The position numbers and the translations under genes were made by a program. From contig JAIRJX010000235.1 in the NCBI GenBank assembly GCA_031260425.1, forward strand, positions 1 through 38,755: a stretch of DNA of 38,755 nucleotides. Reading direction: 5' to 3'. Shown in pieces: positions 10,130-18,576 of the stretch. Position 1 is the first letter of the stretch. Each line of letters opens with the position of its first letter. The notes beneath the pieces are model-generated. The model had not been told where the DNA came from, made no database searches, and saw only the letters and a program-made list of their open reading frames with translations. Source of the DNA: Gemmobacter sp. GTDB lineage: Bacteria > Pseudomonadota > Alphaproteobacteria > Rhodobacterales > Rhodobacteraceae.

Positions 10130-10894
10130 TCACGTCGCGCAACGGAAAACCGGCCGGTCGAGGGTGGAGCTTTCCCGATCGAAGCGGTATCCCCCGGCAT
10201 TGAAGCCTGCGAGATCGGCTGGATCGACCAGCCGGTTTTCCATCACGAAGCGTGCCATGGCGCCACGTGCCTTTTTGGCCCGGAAGCTGATTACCCGGGC
10301 CTCACCATTGCGTTCCTCCAGAAAGACCGGGGTAACGACGTGCAATGCCAGGGTTGCCGGATCGACGGCGCGGAAATACTCCACTGAAGCACAGTTGAGC
10401 AGCATCTCGATCCCCGCCGTCTCTGCCGCCTCGTTCAACGCCCGGGCGATGCGACTGCCCCAGAAGGCGTAAAGATCCGCGCCACGTGGATTGGCGAGGC
10501 GCGAGCCCATTTCCAGCCGGTAGGGCTCGATCCGGTCCGTCGGGCGCAACAGGCCGTAAAGGCCGGAGAGAATGCGCAGATGCAGCCCCGCCCAGCGCCA
10601 GGCATCCGCCTCCATCCGCCCGGCCTCCAGCCCGGCATAGGTGTCACCGGCAAAGAGCAGCGCCGCCGGGCTGCGGTCCTGCATGCCGAAGGCGGCGAAT
10701 CGGTCCCGGTTCAGCCCGGCCAGCCCCGGGGAAATGCCCATGAGCTTGCACAGCCCGGCCGCATCCAGCCGGCCGGTGATGGCGGCAAGCTCCGCCGCCT
10801 CGGCCGGGAAAGCGGGTTCGGTCGCCGCAATCCCTTCGGGCAGGGCAGGCGGCGCGGCATCAAGCCGTTTGGCGGGAGAGATGACGACGAGCAT
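10130..10894 (-). CDS. yaaA: Peroxide stress protein YaaA (DUF328/UPF0246)
   Basis: MLVVISPAKRLD...LSGLYGLLRPTDRIEPYRLEMGSRL...NCASVEYFRAVD...FRAKKARGAMARF, characteristic YaaA motifs. Confidence 0.95.
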   Translation of the reverse strand: MLVVISPAKRLDAAPPALPEGIAATEPAFPAEAAELAAITGRLDAAGLCKLMGISPGLAGLNRDRFAAFGMQDRSPAALLFAGDTYAGLEAGRMEADAWRWAGLHLRILSGLYGLLRPTDRIEPYRLEMGSRLANPRGADLYAFWGSRIARALNEAAETAGIEMLLNCASVEYFRAVDPATLALHVVTPVFLEERNGEARVISFRAKKARGAMARFVMENRLVDPADLAGFNAGGYRFDRESSTLDRPVFRCAT

Positions 10895-10896
10895 GA

Positions 10897-12936
10897 TCAG
10901 GCGCCGCGACAGACGGCGAGGAACGCTTCGCCGAAGCGCTCCAGCCGGGCGGGGCCGAGGTCGCCCGCCCGATCCAGATCGGAAAGTGTGGAAGGGCGCG
11001 CCTCGGCGATACGGCGCAGCGAGGTCTGCGACAGCGACATCGGCTTGCCGATACCGTCCTCGCCCCGCATCAGCCGCAACTGCGCCTCGGCCAGTTGATC
11101 GAACAGGGCCGCCTCCGGTTTGCCCGCCAGCCGCTGCCGCGCCGGGTGCAGCACCTGCGCCGCGCCGGTGATCACGGCAAGAAAGGCGCCGCCATAGCTT
11201 TCCAGCTTCTTCGCGCCGACGCCGCTGATCCGCGCCATATCATCGAGTGTCTGCGGCCGGCGCTCGGCCATCTCGATCAGCGTCCGGTCGGGGAAGATCA
11301 CATAGGCCGGAACCCGCGCCGCCTCGGCAAGCGCACGGCGCTTGGCCTTCAGCGCGGAGAGAAGCAGCGCGTCCTCCTCGGCCACCAGCGCCTTCGCCAC
11401 CGGCCGGGCAGCCACCTGCATCGTGTCGCGACGCAGCGTCACGCTTTCCGCACCGCTCAGGACAGGTCGCGCCGTCTCGGTCATCCGCAGCGCACCGAAG
11501 CGTTCCGGATCGGGGCGCAACAGGTCACGCCCCATCATCTGGCGAAACACAGCCCCCCAACCGCTTCTGGTCATCTCGCGGCCGACACCGAAAGTCGGCA
11601 ACCGGTCATGCCCCTTTTCGCGCACCTTTGCCGTGGCGTTGCCGGTCAATATGTCGATCAGGTGCCCCGCACCGAACCATTCGCCGGTCCGCAGCACGGC
11701 GGAAAGCGCCTTGCGCACCGCCTCGGTTGCGTCGAACAGCAGCGCCGGACGGTCGCAGAGATCGCAATTGCCGCAGGGTGCGCTGTCCTCGCCGAAATAG
11801 CCAAGCAAGACCTGACGACGGCAACCGGTCGCCTCGGCCAGCCCGAGAAGTGCGTTGAGGCGGGCGTGATCGGCCTCCTTCCGCTCCAGTGGTGCGGGGC
11901 TTTCGTCGATCTGAGCACGCCGCAAACGGATATCGTCGGGGCCGTAAAGCGTCAGCGTCTCCGCAGGCGCGCCATCGCGGCCGGCGCGGCCGATCTCCTG
12001 ATAATAGGACTCGATGGATTTGGGCAGGTCCGCATGGGCGACCCAGCGGATGTCCGGCTTGTCGATCCCCATGCCGAAGGCGATGGTGGCACAGACGATC
12101 AGCCCGTCTTCCTGCTGAAAGCGCACCTCGACCTGGCGGCGCTCCTCGGGGTCCATGCCGCCGTGATAGGCGCAGGCGGAATGGCCAGCCTCCCGCAACG
12201 CCTGCGCCAGGATCCCGGTCTTGGAGCGGGTGGCGCAATAGACGATGCCGGATTGCCCCTTCCGCGCGCCCGCGAAATCGAGGATCTGGCGGCGTGGACT
12301 GTCCTTTACCGCAAAGGCAAGGTGGATATTCGGCCGATCGAAGCCGCGCAGAAAGGTAGCGGGGGCCTGCCCATCGAAGAGCCGTGCCACGATCTCGGCC
12401 CGTGTCTCCTCGTCCGCGGTGGCGGTGAAGGCGGCGAGCGGCACGCCGAGCTCATGTTTCAGCGCGCCTATGCGCAGATAATCGGGGCGGAAATCGTGGC
12501 CCCACTGGCTGACGCAATGCGCCTCGTCCACAGCGATAAGGCGGGTGCCGATCCGCCGCAGAAGCGCCATGGTCCCGGTGGCGGCCAGCCGCTCCGGCGC
12601 CATATAAAGAAGCTTCAGCCGCCCCTGATCCAGCGCGCGGAACACCTCCTCGGTCTCCTCGTCGGTATTGCCGGAGGTGAGCGCCCCCGCCTCTACCCCC
12701 GCCTCACGCAGGGACCGCACCTGATCGCGCATCAATGCGATGAGCGGCGAGATCACCACCGTCACGCCTTCGCGGCAAAGCGCAGGGAGTTGAAAGCAGA
12801 GCGATTTGCCGCCGCCAGTCGGCATGATTGCCAGCGTATCACGGCCCGCCAACACCGCCTCGACGATCTCTTCCTGGCCGGCGCGGAATGCGCCATAACC
12901 GAAGACCGAGGCGAGAAGCGCGCGCGGGTGCTGCAT
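10897..12936 (-). CDS. recQ: ATP-dependent DNA helicase RecQ
   Basis: ORF 10897..13017; preferred start 12936 (MQHPRALLASVFGYGAFRAGQEEIVEAVLAGRDTLAIMPTGGGKSLCFQLPAL), DEAH-type VDEAHCVSQWGHDFRPDY, QEIGRAGRDG, zinc-binding CGNCDLC, HRDC C-terminus. Confidence 0.96.
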   Translation of the reverse strand: MQHPRALLASVFGYGAFRAGQEEIVEAVLAGRDTLAIMPTGGGKSLCFQLPALCREGVTVVISPLIALMRDQVRSLREAGVEAGALTSGNTDEETEEVFRALDQGRLKLLYMAPERLAATGTMALLRRIGTRLIAVDEAHCVSQWGHDFRPDYLRIGALKHELGVPLAAFTATADEETRAEIVARLFDGQAPATFLRGFDRPNIHLAFAVKDSPRRQILDFAGARKGQSGIVYCATRSKTGILAQALREAGHSACAYHGGMDPEERRQVEVRFQQEDGLIVCATIAFGMGIDKPDIRWVAHADLPKSIESYYQEIGRAGRDGAPAETLTLYGPDDIRLRRAQIDESPAPLERKEADHARLNALLGLAEATGCRRQVLLGYFGEDSAPCGNCDLCDRPALLFDATEAVRKALSAVLRTGEWFGAGHLIDILTGNATAKVREKGHDRLPTFGVGREMTRSGWGAVFRQMMGRDLLRPDPERFGALRMTETARPVLSGAESVTLRRDTMQVAARPVAKALVAEEDALLLSALKAKRRALAEAARVPAYVIFPDRTLIEMAERRPQTLDDMARISGVGAKKLESYGGAFLAVITGAAQVLHPARQRLAGKPEAALFDQLAEAQLRLMRGEDGIGKPMSLSQTSLRRIAEARPSTLSDLDRAGDLGPARLERFGEAFLAVCRGA

Positions 12937-12940
12937 GGTT

Positions 12941-13231
12941 TCAGTAGAACATCGGCGCGTTGTTGACGATGACGATGCGCAGCGCATAGATGCCAAGCAG
13001 CACGGCCAACGGCGCAAGGTCGATGCCCGACAGCGCGGGCAGTACCCGCCGCATCGAACTGTAGAGCGGCTCCAGAAGCCGGCTCAGCCCATACCAGACC
13101 TGAGCCACCAACGGCTGGCGGGTATTGAGCACCTGAAAGTTGATGAGCCAGGACATGATGATATGGGCGATGACCACGAATTGCACTACGTCTAGCAGCA
13201 GAAGAAGGATTTGCAGGATCGAGACCATCAT
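12941..13231 (-). CDS. YggT family integral membrane protein
   Basis: MMVSILQILLLLLDVVQFVVIAHIIMSWLINFQVLNTRQPLV...LEPLYSSMRRVLPALSGIDLAPLAVLLGIYALR; longer track ORF start (13354) is not needed. Confidence 0.9.
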   Translation of the reverse strand: MMVSILQILLLLLDVVQFVVIAHIIMSWLINFQVLNTRQPLVAQVWYGLSRLLEPLYSSMRRVLPALSGIDLAPLAVLLGIYALRIVIVNNAPMFY

Positions 13232-13352
13232 TGCCCTCACAATCTGTTGTGGTTCAGCTAACCCGATACCCCAGGGGAAGCAAGCTTTTCCGCAGCGTCC
13301 AGCTTGACCTCCGCGCCTCCGCAGGGCAGGCGGCATGGGAGGAGAGCCGCCC

Positions 13353-13883
13353 ATGTATCCTTATGTCAGACTTGCCAAGGAAATCCTGCGCAGCCTCAAG
13401 GCGCCGCGCCTCGGTATCTTCGATACCCATGTGAGCCGGCATGTCATCTGGCCCTGGGACATCGACCCGTGGATGGAACTGAACAACGGGCGAGCGCTGA
13501 CGCTTTACGATCTGGGCCGGGTGCCGCTCGGCATCCGCACAGGGCTGCACGCGGTGGTGCGTAAGTACGGCTGGGGCATGGCGATCGCCGGCAACTCCAC
13601 TCGCTATCGAAAGCGGGTGACAGCATTTTCCCGCGTCACCATGCGCTCGCGCTGCCTCGGCTGGGATGCGCGCTTCGTCTATATCGAGCAGAGCATGTGG
13701 AAAGCCGGCGAGTGCACCAGCCAGATGCTCGCCCGCTCGGCTTTCACATCGCGGCAGGGGATCGTGCCGCCTGCGGTGGTAATCGCGGCGATGGGGCACC
13801 CCCCGGAAAGCCCCGCCCTGCCCGGCTGGGTCACCGCCTGGATCACAGCGGATGGCGAAAGGCCCTGGCCACCGGAGCACTGA
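13353..13883 (+). CDS. Acyl-CoA thioesterase-like (hotdog-fold) protein
   Basis: MYPYVRLAKEILRSLKAPRLGIFDTHVSRHVIWPWDIDPWMELNNGRALTLYDLGR...; hotdog thioesterase layout; GGAGAG SD upstream of ATG 13353. Confidence 0.8.
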   Translation: MYPYVRLAKEILRSLKAPRLGIFDTHVSRHVIWPWDIDPWMELNNGRALTLYDLGRVPLGIRTGLHAVVRKYGWGMAIAGNSTRYRKRVTAFSRVTMRSRCLGWDARFVYIEQSMWKAGECTSQMLARSAFTSRQGIVPPAVVIAAMGHPPESPALPGWVTAWITADGERPWPPEH

Positions 13884-13983
13884 GCCCGAAACGGCGAGAC
13901 TTGCGCCCGGCGCGGCTTTCAGGCTTCATCCGCTTGAAACGCGGGGGGCGGGCATCATCCGCGGAAAACGCGAAGGGGCGGAT

Positions 13984-15351
13984 ATGACGGAAACCCGAAA
14001 GCGCATCTGGGGCTGGTATTTCTTCGACTGGGCCAGCCAACCCTACAGCACTATTCTGCTCACCTTCGTCTTCAGCCCCTATTTCGCCGAGGTGGCGCGC
14101 GCGCACTACGCCGGACAGGGCCTGCCGCAGGGCGAGGCCGCAGCGCAGGCGCAGGCGCTTTGGGGGTATGGGCAAAGCCTGACCGGGCTGGTCATCGCCT
14201 TGCTCTCACCGGTTCTGGGCGCCATCGCCGACGGGGCCGGGCGGCGGATGCCGTGGATCTGGGCGTTTTCGCTGGCCTATGTCATCGGTGCCTGGGGGCT
14301 GTGGTGGCTGACACCCGAAGCGCCGGCGCTGGTCATGGCGCTGGCCTTCTTCGGCTTCGGCCTCATCGCCATGGAATTCGCCACCAATTTCACCAACGCC
14401 CTGATGCCCGGCCTCGCTCCGGAAGAAGAACTGGGCAAGGTCTCGGGCTCGGGTTTCGCCTTCGGCTATCTGGGCGGGCTGGTCTCGCTCGCCCTCATGC
14501 TGCTGTTCTTCGTGGAAAGCGGAGCGACGGGCCGGACGCTGATCGGCCTGCCGCCGGCCTTCGGCCTCGACCCCACGCTGCGCGAGGGCACGCGGGCGGC
14601 CGGGCCATTCACCGCGATCTGGTATGCCGTCTTCATGGTGCCGTTCTTCCTCTGGGTGCGCGAGGCGCCGGTTCGCGGACCGAAGCTGAACATCAGCCGG
14701 TCGCTCGCCAAGCTCGGCGGACTGCTTGCCAGCCTGCCGCAACGGCAAAGCCTTTTTGCCTATCTCGGCTCGGCCATGTTCTACCGCGACGCGCTGAACG
14801 CGCTTTATGGCTTCGGGGGCGTCTATGCTGTGGGCGTCCTGGGCTGGAGCGTGACCCAGATCGGCATCTTCGGCATTATCGGCGCGGTGGCGGCGGCGCT
14901 GGCCACCTGGATCGGCGGCAAGCTCGACGCGCTGCGCGGGCCGAAGCCGGTGATCGTGCTTTCGTGCTGGGTTCTCATCATCGTCTGCACGGTGCTGGTC
15001 GGCATGTCGCGTGAACAGATCTTCGGCTTCGCACTGCCCGAAGGCTCGGCGCTGCCGGATATGGTGATGTATGCCTGCGGCATCCTGATCGGGGCGGCGG
15101 GCGGCACCGTGCAGGCGGCGTCGCGTACACTGATGGCCTTCCACACCACGCCGGAACGCGCGGCCGAAGCCTTCGGACTGTTCGCGCTGTCGGGCAAGGC
15201 TACCTCCTTCGTCGCCCCCTTCACCATCGCCATCGCCTCGGACCTGAGCGGATCGCAGCGCATAGGCGTCTCGCCGCTCATCGGGCTGTTTCTCGTCGGC
15301 CTCATTCTGCTAATCTGGGTCAAACCGAATGGTGAGAAACAGGCCCCATGA
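13984..15351 (+). CDS. MFS transporter, UMF1/Atg22-like family
   Basis: MTETRKRIWGWYFFDWASQPYSTILLTFVFSPYFAEVARAHY... multi-TM protein; FDWASQPY signature of the UMF1 family. Confidence 0.9.
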   Translation: MTETRKRIWGWYFFDWASQPYSTILLTFVFSPYFAEVARAHYAGQGLPQGEAAAQAQALWGYGQSLTGLVIALLSPVLGAIADGAGRRMPWIWAFSLAYVIGAWGLWWLTPEAPALVMALAFFGFGLIAMEFATNFTNALMPGLAPEEELGKVSGSGFAFGYLGGLVSLALMLLFFVESGATGRTLIGLPPAFGLDPTLREGTRAAGPFTAIWYAVFMVPFFLWVREAPVRGPKLNISRSLAKLGGLLASLPQRQSLFAYLGSAMFYRDALNALYGFGGVYAVGVLGWSVTQIGIFGIIGAVAAALATWIGGKLDALRGPKPVIVLSCWVLIIVCTVLVGMSREQIFGFALPEGSALPDMVMYACGILIGAAGGTVQAASRTLMAFHTTPERAAEAFGLFALSGKATSFVAPFTIAIASDLSGSQRIGVSPLIGLFLVGLILLIWVKPNGEKQAP

Positions 15352-16235
15352 TCCGTAAACTGACCCTCGCCCTTACCCTGGGGCTTTGCGCACTTCCCGC
15401 CCATGCCGAGAAGCTGGCGAACCAGTTGTTCGGCGCCCAAACCGCCCCGTCGCAGCAGGCACCGATGCCGGTCGGCGCCTACGCGCGGGGCTGCGCGGCG
15501 GGGCTGGTGGAATTGCCGGAAACCGGGCCGACCTGGCAGGCGATGCGGCTGTCGCGGCATCGCAATTTCGGCCATCCCGTTCTGGTGCAGTTCCTGCAGG
15601 AACTGTCTGCCGAGGCGACGCGGATCGGCTGGCGCGGCCTCTATATCGGCGATATGAGCCAGCCGCGCGGCGGTCCGATGACCTCGGGCCATGCCAGCCA
15701 CCAGATCGGGCTGGATGCCGATATCTGGATGCTGCCGCCCAAGCGGCTCGACCTCAGCCGGAAGGAGCGGGAGAATATCAGTTCGATCTCCATGCGCTCC
15801 GACGACCAGCGCGAAGTAAGCCGCAACTGGTCGGCCCGTCAGGCCGCGTTGCTGAAAGCTGCGGCGATGGACCCGCGGGTGGACCGTATCTTCGTCACCC
15901 CGCCCGCGAAAATCGAACTGTGCAAGACCGCGAGGAAAAAGGATCGCGCCTGGCTGCAGAAAATCCGGCCCTATTGGGGCCATGATACGCATTTCCACGT
16001 CCGGCTGAAATGCCCGGCAGGTGCCGATCAGTGCCAGACCCAGGCCCCAAACGTGACGGAGCTTTCCAATGGCGGTGACGGCTGCGACGCCACGCTGACC
16101 TGGTGGGTAACCGACGCGCTGAAACCGCAGAAAAAGCAGCCCGAGGACCCGGAAGCACCGAAGAAGAAGGGCCCCCGCCAGTTCACCCTTGCAGATCTGC
16201 CGCTGCAATGCGCCGCCGTTCTGTCTGCGCCCTGA
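15348..16235 (+). CDS. mepA: Penicillin-insensitive murein endopeptidase
   Basis: ATGA overlap with upstream gene; signal peptide MIRKLTLALTLGLCALPAHA; MTSGHASHQIGLDADIWM and YWGHDTHFHVRLKCP metal-site motifs. Confidence 0.95.
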   Translation: MIRKLTLALTLGLCALPAHAEKLANQLFGAQTAPSQQAPMPVGAYARGCAAGLVELPETGPTWQAMRLSRHRNFGHPVLVQFLQELSAEATRIGWRGLYIGDMSQPRGGPMTSGHASHQIGLDADIWMLPPKRLDLSRKERENISSISMRSDDQREVSRNWSARQAALLKAAAMDPRVDRIFVTPPAKIELCKTARKKDRAWLQKIRPYWGHDTHFHVRLKCPAGADQCQTQAPNVTELSNGGDGCDATLTWWVTDALKPQKKQPEDPEAPKKKGPRQFTLADLPLQCAAVLSAP

Positions 16236-17101
16236 TCCTCGCGCTGGGGCTGGCTCCGGCCGGCAGCGCCAGCCCGACCGAGCCCGCCGGGTATCTCGGC
16301 AGCTTCGTCTGGCGGTCGGACGATCCGAAATTGGGTGGCCTGTCAGGGATCGAGATCTCGGCAGACGGGCAGGATTTCACCGTGATCTCGGATCGCGGCA
16401 ACTGGACACAGGGCCGGTTCCTGCGCGAAGGCTCGGGGCGCATCACCGCGATCGAAGCCGAGCCGCTGCGCCCGCTTCGGGGCAAGGGCGGGATGCCATT
16501 GATCGGCGGGCGCGGCGATAGTGAGGGGCTGGCTCTGGCTCCGGACGGCAGCGCCTACGTGTCTTTCGAGGGGACGGCGAAGGTGCTGCGCTATACCTCG
16601 CTGGACGGGCCGGCCGAGCCCCTGCCCATCCCCGCAGCCTTCGCTTCGATGCAGGGCAACTCCGCGCTGGAGGCGCTGGCGATCGGGCCGGATGGCAGCC
16701 TCTACACCCTGCCCGAACGCTCCGGCGCGCCCCGCCGCCCCTTCCCCGTCTGGCGTTTCCGCAACGGCGCCTGGGATCAGCCTTTCGCCATTCCCCGAAG
16801 TGGCGGCTTTCTGGCGGTCGGCGCCGATTTCGGGCCGGACGGGCGGTTTTACCTGCTGGAGCGGCGGTTTCACGGGCTGACAGGCTTCTCCTCGCGGGTG
16901 CGCCGCTTTGCGCTAAACCCCGGCACGGACGGGCTGCTGAAGGGTGAAACCGTGCTGGAAAGCAGAGTCGGCCAGCACGACAATCTGGAGGGCATCGCAG
17001 TCTGGCGCGACGCCGGCGGGCTGCGGCTGACATTGATTGCCGATGACAACTTCTTCCCGCTCCAGCGGACCGAGATCGTGGAATACCGCATTTCCGATTG
17101 A
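16208..17101 (+). CDS. Esterase-like activity of phytase family protein, secreted
   Basis: MRRRSVCALILALGLAPAGSA signal peptide; GGLSGIEISADGQDFTVISDRGNWTQGRFL...DSEGLALAPDGSAYVSFE...DNLEGIAVWRD; start overlaps mepA 3' end by 28 nt. Confidence 0.8.
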   Translation: MRRRSVCALILALGLAPAGSASPTEPAGYLGSFVWRSDDPKLGGLSGIEISADGQDFTVISDRGNWTQGRFLREGSGRITAIEAEPLRPLRGKGGMPLIGGRGDSEGLALAPDGSAYVSFEGTAKVLRYTSLDGPAEPLPIPAAFASMQGNSALEALAIGPDGSLYTLPERSGAPRRPFPVWRFRNGAWDQPFAIPRSGGFLAVGADFGPDGRFYLLERRFHGLTGFSSRVRRFALNPGTDGLLKGETVLESRVGQHDNLEGIAVWRDAGGLRLTLIADDNFFPLQRTEIVEYRISD

Positions 17102-17185
17102 CGCCGAGCCGGGCCGGGCGCTATTGGGCCGGCTGCCCGATGATCGGGCCAAGTCTCCGCGACCTTGTAAAAACGGAAAAAACCT

Positions 17186-17809
17186 GTGACCCGATCTCTG
17201 CTTCCCGGCATCCTTGCCATGGCGGCTACCGTCGTCGCCTCCAATATCCTCGTGCAATACCTGCTCGGCCCCTGGCTCACCTGGGGGGCGCTTACCTATC
17301 CGGTGGCCTTTCTGGTCACCGACCTCATCAACCGCCTGCAAGGTGCCGCCGCCGCCCGCCGTGTGGTATTGGCGGGTTTCGTCGTCGGCATCGCCTGTTC
17401 GCTGATCGGCTCGCAGATCGAAGGCGCGGCCGGCCCGCTGGTCACATTGCGTATCGCCCTCGGCTCGGGCACCGCTTATCTGATCGGGCAACTTACCGAT
17501 GTCGCCGTATTCGACCGGCTGCGGGCGGGGCGATGGTGGCGGGCGCCGCTGGTCTCCACCCTCATCAGCTCCTCTCTCGATACCGCCATCTTCTTCTCCA
17601 TCGCCTTCGCCGCCAGCCTGAGTTGGATCGCGCCCTCCGATGACGTCGCCTGGGCCGGCGAGATGCTGCCGCTGCTCGGCCTCGGACCGATGGTGCCGCT
17701 CTGGGTCTCGCTCGCTTGCGCGGACTGGCTGGTGAAGCTGGCCCTGGCGGCTGTTGCACTCGTGCCATTCCGCCTGGCTGTCGGAAAGTTGACACAGCGA
17801 CCGGTATAA
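17186..17809 (+). CDS. Queuosine precursor transporter (YhhQ/VUT family)
   Basis: GTG start; VTRSLLPGILAMAATVVASNILVQYLLGPWLTWGALTYPVAFLVTDLINRLQG... typical COG1738 N-terminus, multi-TM. Confidence 0.9.
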   Translation: MTRSLLPGILAMAATVVASNILVQYLLGPWLTWGALTYPVAFLVTDLINRLQGAAAARRVVLAGFVVGIACSLIGSQIEGAAGPLVTLRIALGSGTAYLIGQLTDVAVFDRLRAGRWWRAPLVSTLISSSLDTAIFFSIAFAASLSWIAPSDDVAWAGEMLPLLGLGPMVPLWVSLACADWLVKLALAAVALVPFRLAVGKLTQRPV

Positions 17810-17878
17810 AATGCTTTGACAAATACAAAATCTGTGTCACGCTTCCCTTATCGGCAACTTTTGAAAGGAGGTGATCCA

Positions 17879-17974
17879 GTGTCTAGAGTGATATTGGAGA
17901 GAGGTGTCGGGACAGTCGGGAGGGCTGATTTCCAAGGGCAAACCCTTGAAATTGAACCTCAAGATTGGGCTTGA
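17879..17974 (+). CDS. Candidate micro-ORF (31 codons): (M)SRVILERGVGTVGRADFQGQTLEIEPQDWA
   Basis: GTG start 7 nt downstream of a GGAGG core within GAAAGGAGGTGATCC; TGA at 17972-17974; terminator 30 nt further on. Not in the supplied track; homology not tested. Confidence 0.45.
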   Translation: MSRVILERGVGTVGRADFQGQTLEIEPQDWA

Positions 17975-18004
17975 AACCTAACTGGCCCATCTCCTTGGAA
18001 CTCG

Positions 18005-18042
18005 GAAAGGATCGTCGCGCTCCGACGATCCTTTCTCGTTTT
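18005..18042 (+). terminator. Rho-independent terminator of the micro-ORF/small RNA
   Basis: GAAAGGATCGTCG-CGCTC-CGACGATCCTTTC (13 bp perfect stem) followed by TCGTTTT. Confidence 0.9.
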
Positions 18043-18150
18043 ACGATATTGTTAAAATAGCCGCCGCCCGCGCTTAAAATATGGAAACTCCATGAGAGCG
18101 CAGTTCCAGCAGCGCTTCTCCCCCGCGCCGCAAACCGCTATCCTGTCCCC

Positions 18151-18570
18151 ATGCTGCGCATCACCGACACCATCACACTTGCCGATTGGGAATTGACGGA
18201 AAGCTTTTCACGCTCCTCCGGCCCGGGCGGGCAGAACGTGAACAAGGTCGAGACTGCGGTGGAGTTGCGCTTCGAGGCCGAGCGTTCGCCGCATCTGGGC
18301 CCTGCGGTGAAGGCACGGCTGAAGCGGCTCGCCGGGCGGCGCTGGACCAGCGAGGGCGCCATCGTCATCCGGGCCGAGGAAACCCGCTCGCAGACCCGCA
18401 ACCGTGCACTGGCCGAGGCGCGGTTGGTGGAACTGATCCTGCAGGCGCTGATCGCCCCCAAGCGCCGGGTCGCTACCAAGCCCACCCTCGGCAGCCAGCG
18501 CCGCCGCCTTGCCGCCAAGACGGCACGCGGCGAGGTGAAGGCGCTGCGCGGCAAGGTGGAGGAGGATTGA
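18151..18570 (+). CDS. arfB: Peptidyl-tRNA hydrolase ArfB (alternative ribosome-rescue factor)
   Basis: SRSSGPGGQNVNKVETAVELRFE GGQ domain; basic C-terminal tail KPTLGSQRRRLAAKTARGEVKALRGKVEED; 139 aa. Confidence 0.94.
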   Translation: MLRITDTITLADWELTESFSRSSGPGGQNVNKVETAVELRFEAERSPHLGPAVKARLKRLAGRRWTSEGAIVIRAEETRSQTRNRALAEARLVELILQALIAPKRRVATKPTLGSQRRRLAAKTARGEVKALRGKVEED

Positions 18571-18576
18571 ACCGGA

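Noticed and set aside
11095-12966. 623-aa plus-strand ORF
   Set aside because: Antisense to recQ; no recognisable protein features.
17860-17880. Reverse complement of the 16S 3' end as a truncated rRNA gene remnant
   Set aside because: The match stops at 17 nt and no further 16S sequence follows on either strand; better explained as an extended SD.
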